DNA from: Haemophilus parahaemolyticus | Lineage (GTDB): Bacteria > Pseudomonadota > Gammaproteobacteria > Enterobacterales > Pasteurellaceae | Length of the DNA stretch: 64,000 bases | NCBI RefSeq assembly: GCF_002015035.1 | Contig: NZ_MUXY01000001.1 | Location: 497,102-561,101 of the forward strand | Reading direction: 5' to 3' | In this document: positions 25,312 through 34,126 of the stretch, piece by piece | How the letters are laid out: the number at the start of each line of letters is the position of its first letter | Numbering within the stretch: position 1 is the stretch's first letter | Program-made: the position numbers and the translations under genes | Notes under the pieces: model-generated | Database searches by the model: none | What the model saw: only the letters and a program-made list of their open reading frames with translations | Told to the model about the DNA's origin: nothing

Positions 25312-27369
25312 CTACGCTCCAAGTTGTGCCCGTTCTTGAGCGTTCACATAATTATTTGCCTGAGTGCCTGCGTCTGCACCATGAATATTGATATGGTTAA
25401 CAATATGGGCGGTTTTATTTTGGGTAATCTGACCCGCGACCCCTTTTCCGCTTTTCGGTTGCGTTAAGGCTTTGGCGTTTGTACCTTCCACTTTCAACGC
25501 ACTATTTGCAACACCGACGGCAGAATTTGCCACGCCTGTGGCTGTGCTCTCCGCATGCTGAAAGGCAATCGGAATATCAAAGGTCGGCAGATTTACCCCT
25601 GGGATATTATTCAACCACCCCACAAGGGTATTCACTCCCTTTTTAAAGGCTAACCAAATTTTACCGAAGGCGTCCGTGATGATTTTGATAATGCCTTGCC
25701 CAATCTCAACAAATCCCAACAAAATATTGCCATTCGTAAATGCAGCGGCTGCGTTATCCCAAATTTCCGCAATGCCGAAAAAGGCACCAGAAAACACATC
25801 CAGTACTAAACTGGCAAGCTGGATCACAAATTCCAAGCCGTGAATTAAAATATTTAAGCCACCGGCAATAAATAACCCCACCGCCTCGCCTAAATCGCTC
25901 CATACAGCCGATGTTGATTTTATTCCAGTAAAACGGCTGATAATGCCACCAATCACACCAAACAGGGTCGAAAAGGCTTGTTTCAATGGTTCAAAAGAAA
26001 CGCCAATCGCATTAAAACCAGCCATAAACCCGCTGACAAATTTCTCAATCTGAGCACGGAACAAGTAAATGAATCCCATCACCGCACCAATTTTTAACGC
26101 TAAAATGGCGACGGGAACGGCTAACGCCCCGAAAATCACAATCCCTACTTTCACTAACGCAAACAAGCCTGTGAGCAGGGTAACCGCTGAAGCCAATGCA
26201 GCCACGGCAGCAACGCCCCCTAACACCAGCCCGATTAACCGTGATATGTACTTATTCGCTGTAAACCAATCCACTAAATACGACCCCACATCAGCGATTT
26301 TTTGCAAAAAAGGATCAAGCACTTTAAGCAACTGATCACCGATGGCAATCTTTATCCCTTTTACGACTTCTTGCAGCCGTTTGAAGACATCAATATTGGC
26401 TGTTGCTCCTTCAAGCACTTCGCCTAGTCCATTTTGTGCAGCTAATTCTTTTTCAGATTTGCGTAATTCGTCCGTTTTCCCAATGAGCGTCGTCACTAAT
26501 CCTATTGCTTCTGTTGTGCCAAAAGCCTTTCCAATGAGGTAGCCTTCTTTATCATCAATTAGATCGCCAAATTTACCTTTGATTTTGTCCAAAATATCGG
26601 GCAAAGAAAGCAAGCGGTTGTTGCTGTCTGTAAATTGCAGTCCTAATTTTCTACCAGCTTTACCAGCGTTCATGATGAACGCTCGATATTTTGTCGCCGC
26701 TACACCTGCATCCATTTCATTATGTAATAAGCCTAAAGTGGCAAATTGTTCTGATATTTTAAATCCAGCCTCTACAGCGGTATTACCCAACGTTTTAAAG
26801 GATTGTGCAATTTTCGCCCCGTCGGATTTGAATTTGTTTGCTGTGTAAGCGGTTTGAGCCATTAAGGTTTTTGCCCAGCTGATTTTATCCGCTTCTTTAG
26901 AGGCACCCAGTACAGAATACATCGTGCCCAAATAGTCGGTCATAATCTTGCCGCTGGTTTGCGTTGCCTTACCTGTAACGGCGGAAATCTCCGTAAAGCT
27001 CACGAGCTCTTCCGCACTTAAGCCATCAATAGCAGATTTAATATCGTAGCTTGCGTCAACAAATTCGGCGGCACTCTCGCCCCACTGGGTAGAGAAAGAT
27101 AACGCCCGTTTTTGCAGTAATTCCAAGCCCTCGGCACTTTCGCCCAAGCCTTTAATCTTGCCTAGCTCGTTATTCATCTCTATGGCAGGTTGCAAGCCAC
27201 TCATCACGCTTGCACCAATGCCGTAAAGCCCTGCAGCCCCAAGGGCAATACGTCCAATGGCTTTCTGACCCTGACCACCCAAGCGGTCCATTTCACGGGA
27301 AATTTTGCTAATTTCGGGGGTAAGTTGGTCTCGGAGGCTGACGATATATTCAAGTTGACGGCTTGCCAT
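25312..27369 (-). CDS. tail tape measure protein
   Basis: About 685 residues from MASRQLEYIVSLRDQLTPEI; an in-frame TTG six codons earlier is possible but less likely. TP901-type tape measure core in residues 1-330 (TTLIGKTDELRKSEKELAAQ), then several hydrophobic segments (LVLGGVAAVAALASAVTLLTG, IVIFGALAVPVAILALKIGA) that insert into the host membrane. Its length sets tail length. Preceded by the frameshifting chaperone gene, as in P2 and lambda. Confidence 0.88.
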   Translation of the reverse strand: MASRQLEYIVSLRDQLTPEISKISREMDRLGGQGQKAIGRIALGAAGLYGIGASVMSGLQPAIEMNNELGKIKGLGESAEGLELLQKRALSFSTQWGESAAEFVDASYDIKSAIDGLSAEELVSFTEISAVTGKATQTSGKIMTDYLGTMYSVLGASKEADKISWAKTLMAQTAYTANKFKSDGAKIAQSFKTLGNTAVEAGFKISEQFATLGLLHNEMDAGVAATKYRAFIMNAGKAGRKLGLQFTDSNNRLLSLPDILDKIKGKFGDLIDDKEGYLIGKAFGTTEAIGLVTTLIGKTDELRKSEKELAAQNGLGEVLEGATANIDVFKRLQEVVKGIKIAIGDQLLKVLDPFLQKIADVGSYLVDWFTANKYISRLIGLVLGGVAAVAALASAVTLLTGLFALVKVGIVIFGALAVPVAILALKIGAVMGFIYLFRAQIEKFVSGFMAGFNAIGVSFEPLKQAFSTLFGVIGGIISRFTGIKSTSAVWSDLGEAVGLFIAGGLNILIHGLEFVIQLASLVLDVFSGAFFGIAEIWDNAAAAFTNGNILLGFVEIGQGIIKIITDAFGKIWLAFKKGVNTLVGWLNNIPGVNLPTFDIPIAFQHAESTATGVANSAVGVANSALKVEGTNAKALTQPKSGKGVAGQITQNKTAHIVNHINIHGADAGTQANNYVNAQERAQLGA

Positions 27370-27428
27370 TGCTGAATGCGTCCTCAAAGTGCGAGCGTTT
27401 GCAGAATGCGGGGGCTTATCCCTTGCCT

Positions 27429-27928
27429 TTAACCTTTAAAGGCAGTTGCGATGCCGTTATTGACTGCCACGGCAAGGCATTCAAAATGATTTTTGTGTAA
27501 CCAGATAGCACGGGCAAGGCTCTTTTCACTGTTATCTGCGTGCGGTAAATAGTGTTCCCGCAACGCATAGGCTTGCTCTAACGTGTTTTCTTCAATCGCC
27601 TTTACCCGTGCATTTAGTTTTTTACGGTTACTTCAAATTGAGGGATAAATTTTTCACGGATTACAGGAATAATCGCATCCAGAAAGCCCGGCACGTTGAC
27701 GACCTCAAGCAAGTTTTCACGATCTTCTTCTGCCACAATATCCAGTAAGTATTGTTTCAAGCCTACCGCTGATTCGCCTTTGCCTACCATCGTTTGCAAT
27801 TCAGCATAGGCTTCATCATTGCGGTTGAAGGTGAAGGGCACGCCCTGCACGGTTAACGTGATTTGATTAGCAATCGCAATGCCCATACGTTCTAAAATGC
27901 TTTGTGCTATGCTTTGTGATTTTGTCAT
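27429..27928 (-). CDS. tail assembly chaperone, -1 frameshift product
   Basis: Extension of the 104-codon zero-frame gene. The last sense codons are GTA AAA AAC before TAA, giving the classic heptamer A AAA AAC at 27617-27623. Shifting by -1 there opens 62 more codons, LNARVKAIEENTLEQAYALR through AVNNGIATAFKG, to a TAA at 27429-27431, for a 166-residue fusion. This matches P2 E/E+E' and lambda G/GT, where the longer form bridges tape measure and tube. The extension has no start codon or ribosome site of its own. Confidence 0.8.
27614..27928 (-). CDS. tail assembly chaperone, zero-frame product
   Basis: 104 residues, MTKSQSIAQSILERMGIAIA...PQFEVTVKN. Place (just before the tape measure) and size match gpE-type chaperones of HP1-like phages. 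It is soluble and helical; the NRNDEAYAELQTMVGKGESA region is typical. Translation of the final codons crosses the slippery site described for the fusion product. Confidence 0.75.
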   Translation of the reverse strand: MTKSQSIAQSILERMGIAIANQITLTVQGVPFTFNRNDEAYAELQTMVGKGESAVGLKQYLLDIVAEEDRENLLEVVNVPGFLDAIIPVIREKFIPQFEVTVKN

Positions 27929-27957
27929 GTGTTTTTCCTTTGTGTTGGTTGATATTT

Positions 27958-27984
27958 GGGGAGGGGGTAAACCCCTCCCCTACG
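27958..27984. repeat. GC-rich dispersed palindrome, copy 3
   Basis: GGGGAGGGGGTAAACCCCTC followed by CCCTACG, between the holin gene and the chaperone gene. Variant of the element at 24943 and 1578. Confidence 0.55.
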
Positions 27985-28026
27985 ATTTTTGTTATTTGGC
28001 GTGAATTTATCCCCGCCCGTCATGAA

Positions 28027-28341
28027 TTACTTCATGTTTTCCGTGATTTTTAAAATAAATTTGGTAAAACCTCTTAAGGCGATCACGCCCAAGAAGCCAG
28101 ATAACGATGCCCCAAAGGCGATCATATACATGGAGAAATCTTGCTCTAACATGTAAAAGGTGGAAACCACGCCCGCAAATCCGCCGATAAAGCCTGAAAT
28201 GCCTGCGTTAATCCAGTTCACCACATTGTTTTTCTCTTGTGCGTCTGTAACGTATTTTGTTACGCCACCCGTTACCGAAAGCAAAATCATCAACAGCCAA
28301 AACCATAAACTTGGCTGATTTTTTGGATCGCTAAACGGCAT
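28027..28341 (-). CDS. holin
   Basis: 104 residues with three hydrophobic segments (FWLLMILLSVTGGVTKYV, NAGISGFIGGFAGVVSTFY, FGASLSGFLGVIALRGF) and a charged C-terminus (KFILKITENMK), following directly on the endolysin gene. A small multi-helix membrane protein next to an endolysin is most likely the holin. Confidence 0.78.
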   Translation of the reverse strand: MPFSDPKNQPSLWFWLLMILLSVTGGVTKYVTDAQEKNNVVNWINAGISGFIGGFAGVVSTFYMLEQDFSMYMIAFGASLSGFLGVIALRGFTKFILKITENMK

Positions 28342-28344
28342 GGC

Positions 28345-28809
28345 TTACGCCTCCACGCCTAAGAATAAAAGGCGCTCAATTGCACGACGTTTCACTAAAC
28401 CAGGTAACACTTGCCCGCCTGCTTTGTTCCAACGTGGGAACTGGTCGGCAACGGCATTCACGCTTAACTGGTCTTTGTTGTCCATTAAGTAAAGTTTTTT
28501 CGCCATCGTGGACTTCTGGAAGGCTCGCAAGCCTACGTTAAAGCTAAAAATCACAAGGGCATCAAATTGATTTTGTGTTACCTTCGTGCCCAATTCTCGC
28601 AAGGTTTGCGAAATGCCTTGTTCAAATTTAGCGACATCTTCTTGTAAAAATGCGTCCGCCTGGGCTTGGGTAATGTTCATCCCTGCTTTCACGTTGTGCG
28701 TGTGCCCGTAGCCAATCGTCCACACTTTCGCACTATCTTGATAAGCGGTTAATTTGCAACCTTCTAAACGTTTTAATAATTCAAACGCCTTTCCTGATAA
28801 TTTATACAT
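28345..28809 (-). CDS. endolysin, T4-lysozyme family (GH24)
   Basis: Cleaves peptidoglycan at lysis. 154 residues; the catalytic triad spacing of GH24 is intact: Glu16-(8)-Asp25-(5)-Thr31 in LEGCKLTAYQDSAKVWTIGYG. No obvious signal peptide, so release by the holin is expected. Ends three bases before the holin start. Confidence 0.92.
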   Translation of the reverse strand: MYKLSGKAFELLKRLEGCKLTAYQDSAKVWTIGYGHTHNVKAGMNITQAQADAFLQEDVAKFEQGISQTLRELGTKVTQNQFDALVIFSFNVGLRAFQKSTMAKKLYLMDNKDQLSVNAVADQFPRWNKAGGQVLPGLVKRRAIERLLFLGVEA

Positions 28810-28820
28810 ATATCTCCTTA

Positions 28821-29273
28821 CTATAAGAAATTAGTTTCATCTGGCGATAAATACGGAATGCCATTGATACGCACGAAGTTTTTACACGTCACCATATATT
28901 CGATTTTCACTTTCGATTTCTCGCCCCCTTTCGGGTCAATATCCAACACGTCGCTGATTTTGAGCTTACAGCCAAAGGCTTCCACTTTCACACGGCTGCC
29001 CCCACGGTTCGCATAAAAAACCATATCAAAGGTAGGAATATCACGGTATGAACCCGCCGCACTGGCAACGCCTTCAATACGTTTGAATTGTCGCCAATCT
29101 AATTCCATTTCACCGCTTGCTTCTACATCACCAAAAACATAACCATCTGGCACGCCGTGGGTAGTCACCATTGCGGTGTTATCGGTAATTGAAAGGCTTG
29201 CACTTTCCACGTGGATCGGCATATTCCAGATATACACATTAAAACTATTACCACTGGTAAATTCTCTGCTCAT
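28821..29273 (-). CDS. tail tube protein
   Basis: 150 residues, located directly after the sheath gene. The DUF2597-type protein of HP1-like phages: SGNSFNVYIWNMPIHVESAS, GDVEASGEMELDWRQFKRIE, PKGGEKSKVKIEYMVTCKNF. Beta-rich, forms the inner tube. Confidence 0.78.
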   Translation of the reverse strand: MSREFTSGNSFNVYIWNMPIHVESASLSITDNTAMVTTHGVPDGYVFGDVEASGEMELDWRQFKRIEGVASAAGSYRDIPTFDMVFYANRGGSRVKVEAFGCKLKISDVLDIDPKGGEKSKVKIEYMVTCKNFVRINGIPYLSPDETNFL

Positions 29274-29282
29274 TTATTCCCC

Positions 29283-30419
29283 TTACGCTGCTTGTGTACG
29301 GTTTAAATCAAGGTCGAGCATAATGCTCACGGTGATATTTTTCGGGCAATCCATCGGCTGCACGGTAATGTAAATTTGTACGGTGGTTTTGTTTATCCAT
29401 TGAATGATGATCGCCTCATCATTCGGTGGCATAATTTCGCCTGGGAAAATTTCCCCGTTAACCGTGATCGCTGCTGCCATCTCTCGCAATGGCTGGGCAA
29501 AGTAAGTTTGATGCACTTCAATGCTACCCGCCGTCGAATTAAACGAACGGTCACCAACCTTATTGATGGCAAGCAATCGCACCGCACGGCACGCTTTATC
29601 TACGACACGCACGTTCTCAATCACTTTGTAATCGCCTGTTGCACTGTCTAGCGTGTTACCGTCGCCCCAGTAAAAGCCCTCTTTGTCTGCATACCACATC
29701 GCACTGCTTAAGCGGTAAGCATCAATCTGTTTTAAATGTGCCGTGGTTAAAATGGCATCATCTTTGTCTTTAGGTAGCAGGGTTGAACCTAAACCGTAAA
29801 GCACACCCGTCTTCACCCGTGCGGGAGTATCGGCAATGGATGTTGCACTGTGGCACAATCTGCCCGCAAGCACGCCTACATCATTGCCGAAAAGGTTTGG
29901 CACTGCCATCACGTGCTCTGCGACAATGTTATCGGTTAATTTTTTTAATTTGGCTAAATAAACAGCCCACGTTTCTGTCGTGTCAATGCCCGCAACAGCT
30001 TGAACAAAAAACACTCTGCGGCTATATTTGCCTAATAAGTCGCTATAAAGTAGCTGCCATTTGTTCAAATTGGCTGAGGTGGCATCGGCAGTGTTGGTAT
30101 TAACCGCAAATTCTACGTTCACTTGCTCCATGACCGCATGCACGGCTTTCTGGAAATCGTAGCCATCTTGTGCCATCGGGTAGACATAGGCGAACCAGTT
30201 GGCACTGTCTCCGCTGTTCGCTTTTGCCGTTTGCACGGCTTTTTTCAATTCGCTGTCGGCGGCACCCAATAACTGATCTAAATTGCTACCGCCCGACACT
30301 AAGAGGACGTTGTTTACATTGGTAGCGCCCACGCCCACAAACAGAGCGGTTTTCTCCACCGCATTCGGTTTGCTCTGATTGCGGTTAAGGGCGTTAATTA
30401 CCACGCTTGGCATTGTCAT
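29283..30419 (-). CDS. contractile tail sheath protein
   Basis: About 378 residues from MTMPSVVINALNRNQSKPNA; the start after GAAAGGAAATGAACAA is favoured over an ATG six codons earlier. DUF2586-type sheath of HP1-like phages with the beta-rich C-terminal part EIMPPNDEAIIIQWINKTTV. Contracts to drive the tube. Confidence 0.82.
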   Translation of the reverse strand: MTMPSVVINALNRNQSKPNAVEKTALFVGVGATNVNNVLLVSGGSNLDQLLGAADSELKKAVQTAKANSGDSANWFAYVYPMAQDGYDFQKAVHAVMEQVNVEFAVNTNTADATSANLNKWQLLYSDLLGKYSRRVFFVQAVAGIDTTETWAVYLAKLKKLTDNIVAEHVMAVPNLFGNDVGVLAGRLCHSATSIADTPARVKTGVLYGLGSTLLPKDKDDAILTTAHLKQIDAYRLSSAMWYADKEGFYWGDGNTLDSATGDYKVIENVRVVDKACRAVRLLAINKVGDRSFNSTAGSIEVHQTYFAQPLREMAAAITVNGEIFPGEIMPPNDEAIIIQWINKTTVQIYITVQPMDCPKNITVSIMLDLDLNRTQAA

Positions 30420-30465
30420 TTGTTCATTTCCTTTCAAATCTGACCGCTTGCGGGCTCGCTTACGG

Positions 30466-30855
30466 CTATTTCAATTTGTTTGTGACGGCTTTGTCTAATT
30501 CGTGGGTAAAAAGCCGATCTACTTGTTCTTGGCTCTCATCTAAGAATGGACGGGCTGGGAGTTCCATTACGCTACTTTTGCGACCTTTAATACCTAGCTG
30601 TTTTTTTAATAAACCGATCAATGCCCCCGCCTGTCCAAAAGTTAAGTGGCTTGTTATATACGCTACACTAGACGCTTTTCGGTGGTTTCTATCGGCTCGA
30701 ATAATTCGCTCTGCCCATTTATCCATTACATCTTTTCTTGTCATTGGCTTTTTTCCTCTATGTTCCGAAATCGGTCTTTTCGGTTCATTAAAGCCAAGTT
30801 GTAGCAATATCTGTGCCTGCTCTTCGGTTGCGGGCCCTCTATATTGTTCACTCAT
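30466..30855 (-). CDS. tail completion gpS-like, C-terminal piece
   Basis: 129 codons from ATGAGTGAACAATAT. PATEEQAQILLQLGF..., LTFGQAGALIGLLKKQLGIK and ELPARPFLDES are blocks normally found in the second half of long phage virion morphogenesis (gpS) proteins, after the AEHQYG block that here lies in the previous frame. Start and previous stop overlap as AATGAGTGA, so it could be translated by coupling. Removing one A from the run of five As at the joint would fuse the two pieces in one frame. Confidence 0.6.
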   Translation of the reverse strand: MSEQYRGPATEEQAQILLQLGFNEPKRPISEHRGKKPMTRKDVMDKWAERIIRADRNHRKASSVAYITSHLTFGQAGALIGLLKKQLGIKGRKSSVMELPARPFLDESQEQVDRLFTHELDKAVTNKLK

Positions 30856-31228
30856 TTTTCCGTCCCTTTATTGGTATTCTTGCTCCGTATTGATGTTCCG
30901 CTGCAATACGTGCAGAAACTGGGCTCCGATAACCTAATCGCCCTGTATTACTATCGGCAAAGGCTCGTGAGTTATTCAGAATTTTTTTCAACATTGGCAA
31001 CGTCGCTTTATCGCCTCTCTTGCTCACTTTAAATTTCGGTTTCTTACGTGGTTTCCAAGCTACCCCTGTAGGTGTTTTTTGCTCTTTAATATTGTTGTTT
31101 TTGGCATCTTTTTTATTTTCTAGAACAACATTTTTCAAAATAGTCTTTTTCGTTTTGCTATCTAAGGTCAAGATCTTAAAATCCCTTCGATACTGTCGCT
31201 TGGATTGTGCACTAAAGCCTGTTTTCAT
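30848..31228 (-). CDS. tail completion gpS-like, N-terminal piece
   Basis: 126 residues ending ...ARIAAEHQYGARIPIKGRKNE. This is the first part of a gpS/virion-morphogenesis protein (TLPMLKKILNNSRAFADSNT, then the conserved A..HQYG). It overlaps the end of gpR by 4 bases and the next piece by 8. See the C-terminal piece: together they would make one protein of about 250 residues. Confidence 0.6.
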   Translation of the reverse strand: MKTGFSAQSKRQYRRDFKILTLDSKTKKTILKNVVLENKKDAKNNNIKEQKTPTGVAWKPRKKPKFKVSKRGDKATLPMLKKILNNSRAFADSNTGRLGYRSPVSARIAAEHQYGARIPIKGRKNE

Positions 31229-31752
31229 CGGCTGAAGTTCCGTTTGCGTTCCACATAACGGGCACGGATGGGCACATTTTCAAGGGTAAAAATTTCCACA
31301 TTCTGCAAGCGATAACGCTTGCCATTGAGCGGAATATCGCCTTTTTCATCACGCACTAAATAGACGGGCTCTCTGAATGTGAGCGTAAAATCTAAATCGG
31401 TGGTTTCATCATCAATCGGGGTCAATTCGCCTTCGATTTGTTGATTGTGGTTGTAAGGGTAGCCCCCTTCTTCATCTTTACCCTCTGCACAATCCTGCAC
31501 CCACGTATTCAGCAGTACCATCAATTTGAGCGGATCAACCTGTCTAAACGGCAAAGCTTCAAACCACAATACGGCATCGTATTCAATCTCGCACACTTGC
31601 ACGCTTTCGGTTAAAAACTCACCCTGTTCTACCAGGGTTTGCCCTTCGTTGATAATTTTCACTTTGCTCATCCAGCTGTAAAAATTAGGCTGATAGTTCA
31701 ACGGTAAATAGTTGAGTAAGTGTTCTGTCAGTTTCTGGTAAAGTAATTTCAT
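31225..31752 (-). CDS. tail completion protein gpR-like
   Basis: 175 residues, LTEHLLNYLPLNYQPNFYSW, then FEALPFRQVDPLKLMVLLNTW and the acidic ELTPIDDETTDLDFTLTFRE, as in P2 gpR. Needed to cap the tail before joining to the head. Lies between head-completion gpL and gpS, as in P2. Confidence 0.75.
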   Translation of the reverse strand: MKLLYQKLTEHLLNYLPLNYQPNFYSWMSKVKIINEGQTLVEQGEFLTESVQVCEIEYDAVLWFEALPFRQVDPLKLMVLLNTWVQDCAEGKDEEGGYPYNHNQQIEGELTPIDDETTDLDFTLTFREPVYLVRDEKGDIPLNGKRYRLQNVEIFTLENVPIRARYVERKRNFSR

Positions 31753-31766
31753 TTTTCTACCGCTTG

Positions 31767-32234
31767 TTAAATCAATGCTGCACTGCTTCGCTTTTTACCT
31801 TTGATGGCACGAATTGCCATGGTGGCTTCTTTCTCAAGCGTGCGTTGCTCACTGGTTGCCTCTCGCCCTTCGTGAATTTCACGGGCGGAGAGGGTCGTAA
31901 ATTCGGGGAGTAGCTCGGCTTTAGCTCGAGCAAACACGGCTTTTTCAAACAACCTGTGCATTCGGCTTGCCGTGCCTGTGCTGTTGCTGTGTAAAATGCT
32001 CGGCAATTGCTCCACGAATTGATAGCCTTTTTCCCTGTAAAATTCTTCTACCTGCAGTAAATCCAGTTCTACGCTATCAATAGCGTAGACTAAGGCGTTT
32101 TCGACTAAATCCAGCGGAATCTGCAGCGGAATGCTTCGCTGTTTCTGAAAGTCGCCTACTTTAATTTCACCCCAGAAGCCATTACTGCCTAACACGGCAT
32201 CGCTTAATTCAGGCTGGTTGCGTCCGTTAAACAT
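31767..32234 (-). CDS. head completion protein gpL
   Basis: 155 residues: NGFWGEIKVGDFQKQRSIPL is the recognisable start region (d.fwP.i...dfr...ripl). The C-terminal ASRMHRLFEKAVFARAKAEL is also typical. Overlaps gpM by 8 bases. Confidence 0.8.
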   Translation of the reverse strand: MFNGRNQPELSDAVLGSNGFWGEIKVGDFQKQRSIPLQIPLDLVENALVYAIDSVELDLLQVEEFYREKGYQFVEQLPSILHSNSTGTASRMHRLFEKAVFARAKAELLPEFTTLSAREIHEGREATSEQRTLEKEATMAIRAIKGKKRSSAALI

Positions 32235-33111
32235 CGGCTACCCCTAATTGCTCGGCAACTTCTTCAAGTGAAAGCGAGGGGTTTCGCAAATAAGCTTTCA
32301 CCTCTGCTATTTCTGCTTCGGTTAAGCCTTTTGCTCGCCCCTCTTGGAGGGATTTGTTAAAGGCGTTCAGCTTTTCTTCTGTATATAAATTCAGGTTACT
32401 TAACGCACTCAATCGCATAAAACAACGCTCGATCAGGTTGTTTACCCCGATTTTATGGTTGTATTGGTTTGCACTCGCAGCAGCCAAAATCGCCAGTTCT
32501 AAGCGGCGTGGCTCATTCACCAGTGCAGTTTTTACTTTTCCGTTTAATTCACGGGCTAAAAGTAAGAGTTTTGCTAAAAGTTTGTACCATTTTGCCATGA
32601 CCATTTCTGAGACCAACCAGTCTGACATCGTGATCTTGTCCAAAATCTGGCTGAAATATGGCTCGGCACTCTGTCCGCTGTTGGTCGCTCGCTCGGTAAA
32701 GTCGAACAGTTGGTCTGCGGCAAAATGGGCAAAACTTCGCAAAATGGTTGCGGGCATTTTCTGCTGATCGCCAATGGCTCTGTCGGTAAGGGTAATGGCT
32801 TGGTTAAAGTCGCCCACATCAAACAGAAACACGACGCAATAGCCCACCAGATCATTTTGATAGTGCTCATTTTTGACAAAATACTCCTCAACAAGCGGTA
32901 AGAATTTCGGTAAGAAATACAACCGCTTGTACTCTGCACGCTGTTCAAAGGTTGGCAAGGCTTTGATTTTCTCAAGCTCATTGTGGACTACAATCATTAG
33001 GCTGTCGTATTGTGTGGGTGCGGTAAGTTGCACCGCCTTGCCCTGTACAATCTCCGCTTGCTGTTGTTGCAGTTTTAAACGCTCCCGATGTTCTCTAAAT
33101 CCTGCCATCAT
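32227..33111 (-). CDS. terminase small subunit gpM
   Basis: 294 residues, longer than P2 gpM (about 250) because of a C-terminal tail with NKSLQEGRAKGLTEAEIAEV...SLSLEEVAEQLGVADV, which looks like a helix-turn-helix. KLQQQQAEIVQGKAVQLTAP and LPTFEQRAEYKRLYFLPKFLP are family blocks. Recognises cos with the large subunit. Confidence 0.8.
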   Translation of the reverse strand: MMAGFREHRERLKLQQQQAEIVQGKAVQLTAPTQYDSLMIVVHNELEKIKALPTFEQRAEYKRLYFLPKFLPLVEEYFVKNEHYQNDLVGYCVVFLFDVGDFNQAITLTDRAIGDQQKMPATILRSFAHFAADQLFDFTERATNSGQSAEPYFSQILDKITMSDWLVSEMVMAKWYKLLAKLLLLARELNGKVKTALVNEPRRLELAILAAASANQYNHKIGVNNLIERCFMRLSALSNLNLYTEEKLNAFNKSLQEGRAKGLTEAEIAEVKAYLRNPSLSLEEVAEQLGVADV

Positions 33112-33115
33112 TCAC

Positions 33116-34117
33116 CTACACTGTCGGTTCGCCAATCGTGACTGACTCCGCTTTAATCGCAGTCATCAACCCGTTATCTTCCACAACGTAGCCTTCCATT
33201 CGGTAATAGCTGTCAATGATGCCCATACGGTCTTCGTTGGACTCAAAACGACGGCGAACACTTGCGCCTTGTGTATAAATACTTAAGTTTTTAAGTGTGG
33301 TAACCGCTGCCCCTTTTGCTGGGAAATTCGGTGGCGTGATGGCTGTCATCCCACCGAATGAACCCGTTAATTCTGTTGAACCTAAGGCTACGTGTTCCGT
33401 CGCTTTTAATTTTGCCGCTTTACTTAAGAAACGGGATTCTGCATTGGCTAAATCTGCCCCGACTAAAAACACTAAATCGGTGCGGTTTTGATGGCGATAA
33501 TCTAAGCCTTGTTTAAGCTCAAGTGCTAATTCGTCTAAGTTGGCATAATCGCCCCCATCGCCGAAAATATTTACCGCATCGGTAAGCACATTCGCAGGCT
33601 TATCACGCTCAAGTAGGGCAAGCCAACCGATATTCACATCAGATAAATCTGTCGCTGTGGTGTTATCTGCGACCGTTTTACCGTGCCAGCCAATTTGTAA
33701 TTGGTCTAGTGCAATTTGATTTTGCACATATTCCGCATATAAATCGCCTAGCTCCCCGTTTTGGTTAAGTGCGGCGAAATGGTCGAACATCTCCCACGGA
33801 ATAATCACACCCGAATCGGTTTTGAATAATTCATAGGTGCTTTGCGTATGCGAAAGATTGACTAAGTGGCGTTTGTCTTGGTGACGACCTGTAATGGCTG
33901 CTTCAGCTGCACCGAATAATTTATTACCTTTCACATTCAGCACGTTTTGCACGTTTATCTGTTTTAAGAAGTTGCTACGTTGCTGAATGTTTTTACCTAA
34001 TAACGCCGCTTTCGGAATTTCCAGGTTAAAACTTTCACCACGTAATACTGTCTGCGGATCGACACCGTAGTAATTCGCTACAGCGGTTAAAAAAGAATAA
34101 AATGCGGGTTTATTCAT
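33116..34117 (-). CDS. major capsid protein gpN
   Basis: 333 residues of the P2 major capsid family: N-terminal [20 protein letters not shown], then YLD-like ALIKQSNF region ([20 protein letters not shown]), and C-terminal [29 protein letters not shown]. Immediately downstream of the scaffold gene. Confidence 0.88.
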   Translation of the reverse strand: MNKPAFYSFLTAVANYYGVDPQTVLRGESFNLEIPKAALLGKNIQQRSNFLKQINVQNVLNVKGNKLFGAAEAAITGRHQDKRHLVNLSHTQSTYELFKTDSGVIIPWEMFDHFAALNQNGELGDLYAEYVQNQIALDQLQIGWHGKTVADNTTATDLSDVNIGWLALLERDKPANVLTDAVNIFGDGGDYANLDELALELKQGLDYRHQNRTDLVFLVGADLANAESRFLSKAAKLKATEHVALGSTELTGSFGGMTAITPPNFPAKGAAVTTLKNLSIYTQGASVRRRFESNEDRMGIIDSYYRMEGYVVEDNGLMTAIKAESVTIGEPTV

Positions 34118-34126
34118 TACGCCCCC

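Noticed and set aside
27370..27387. Upstream TTG start for the tape measure gene
   Set aside because: It would add six codons; the ATG at 27369 has GAGGA upstream and begins the conserved sequence.
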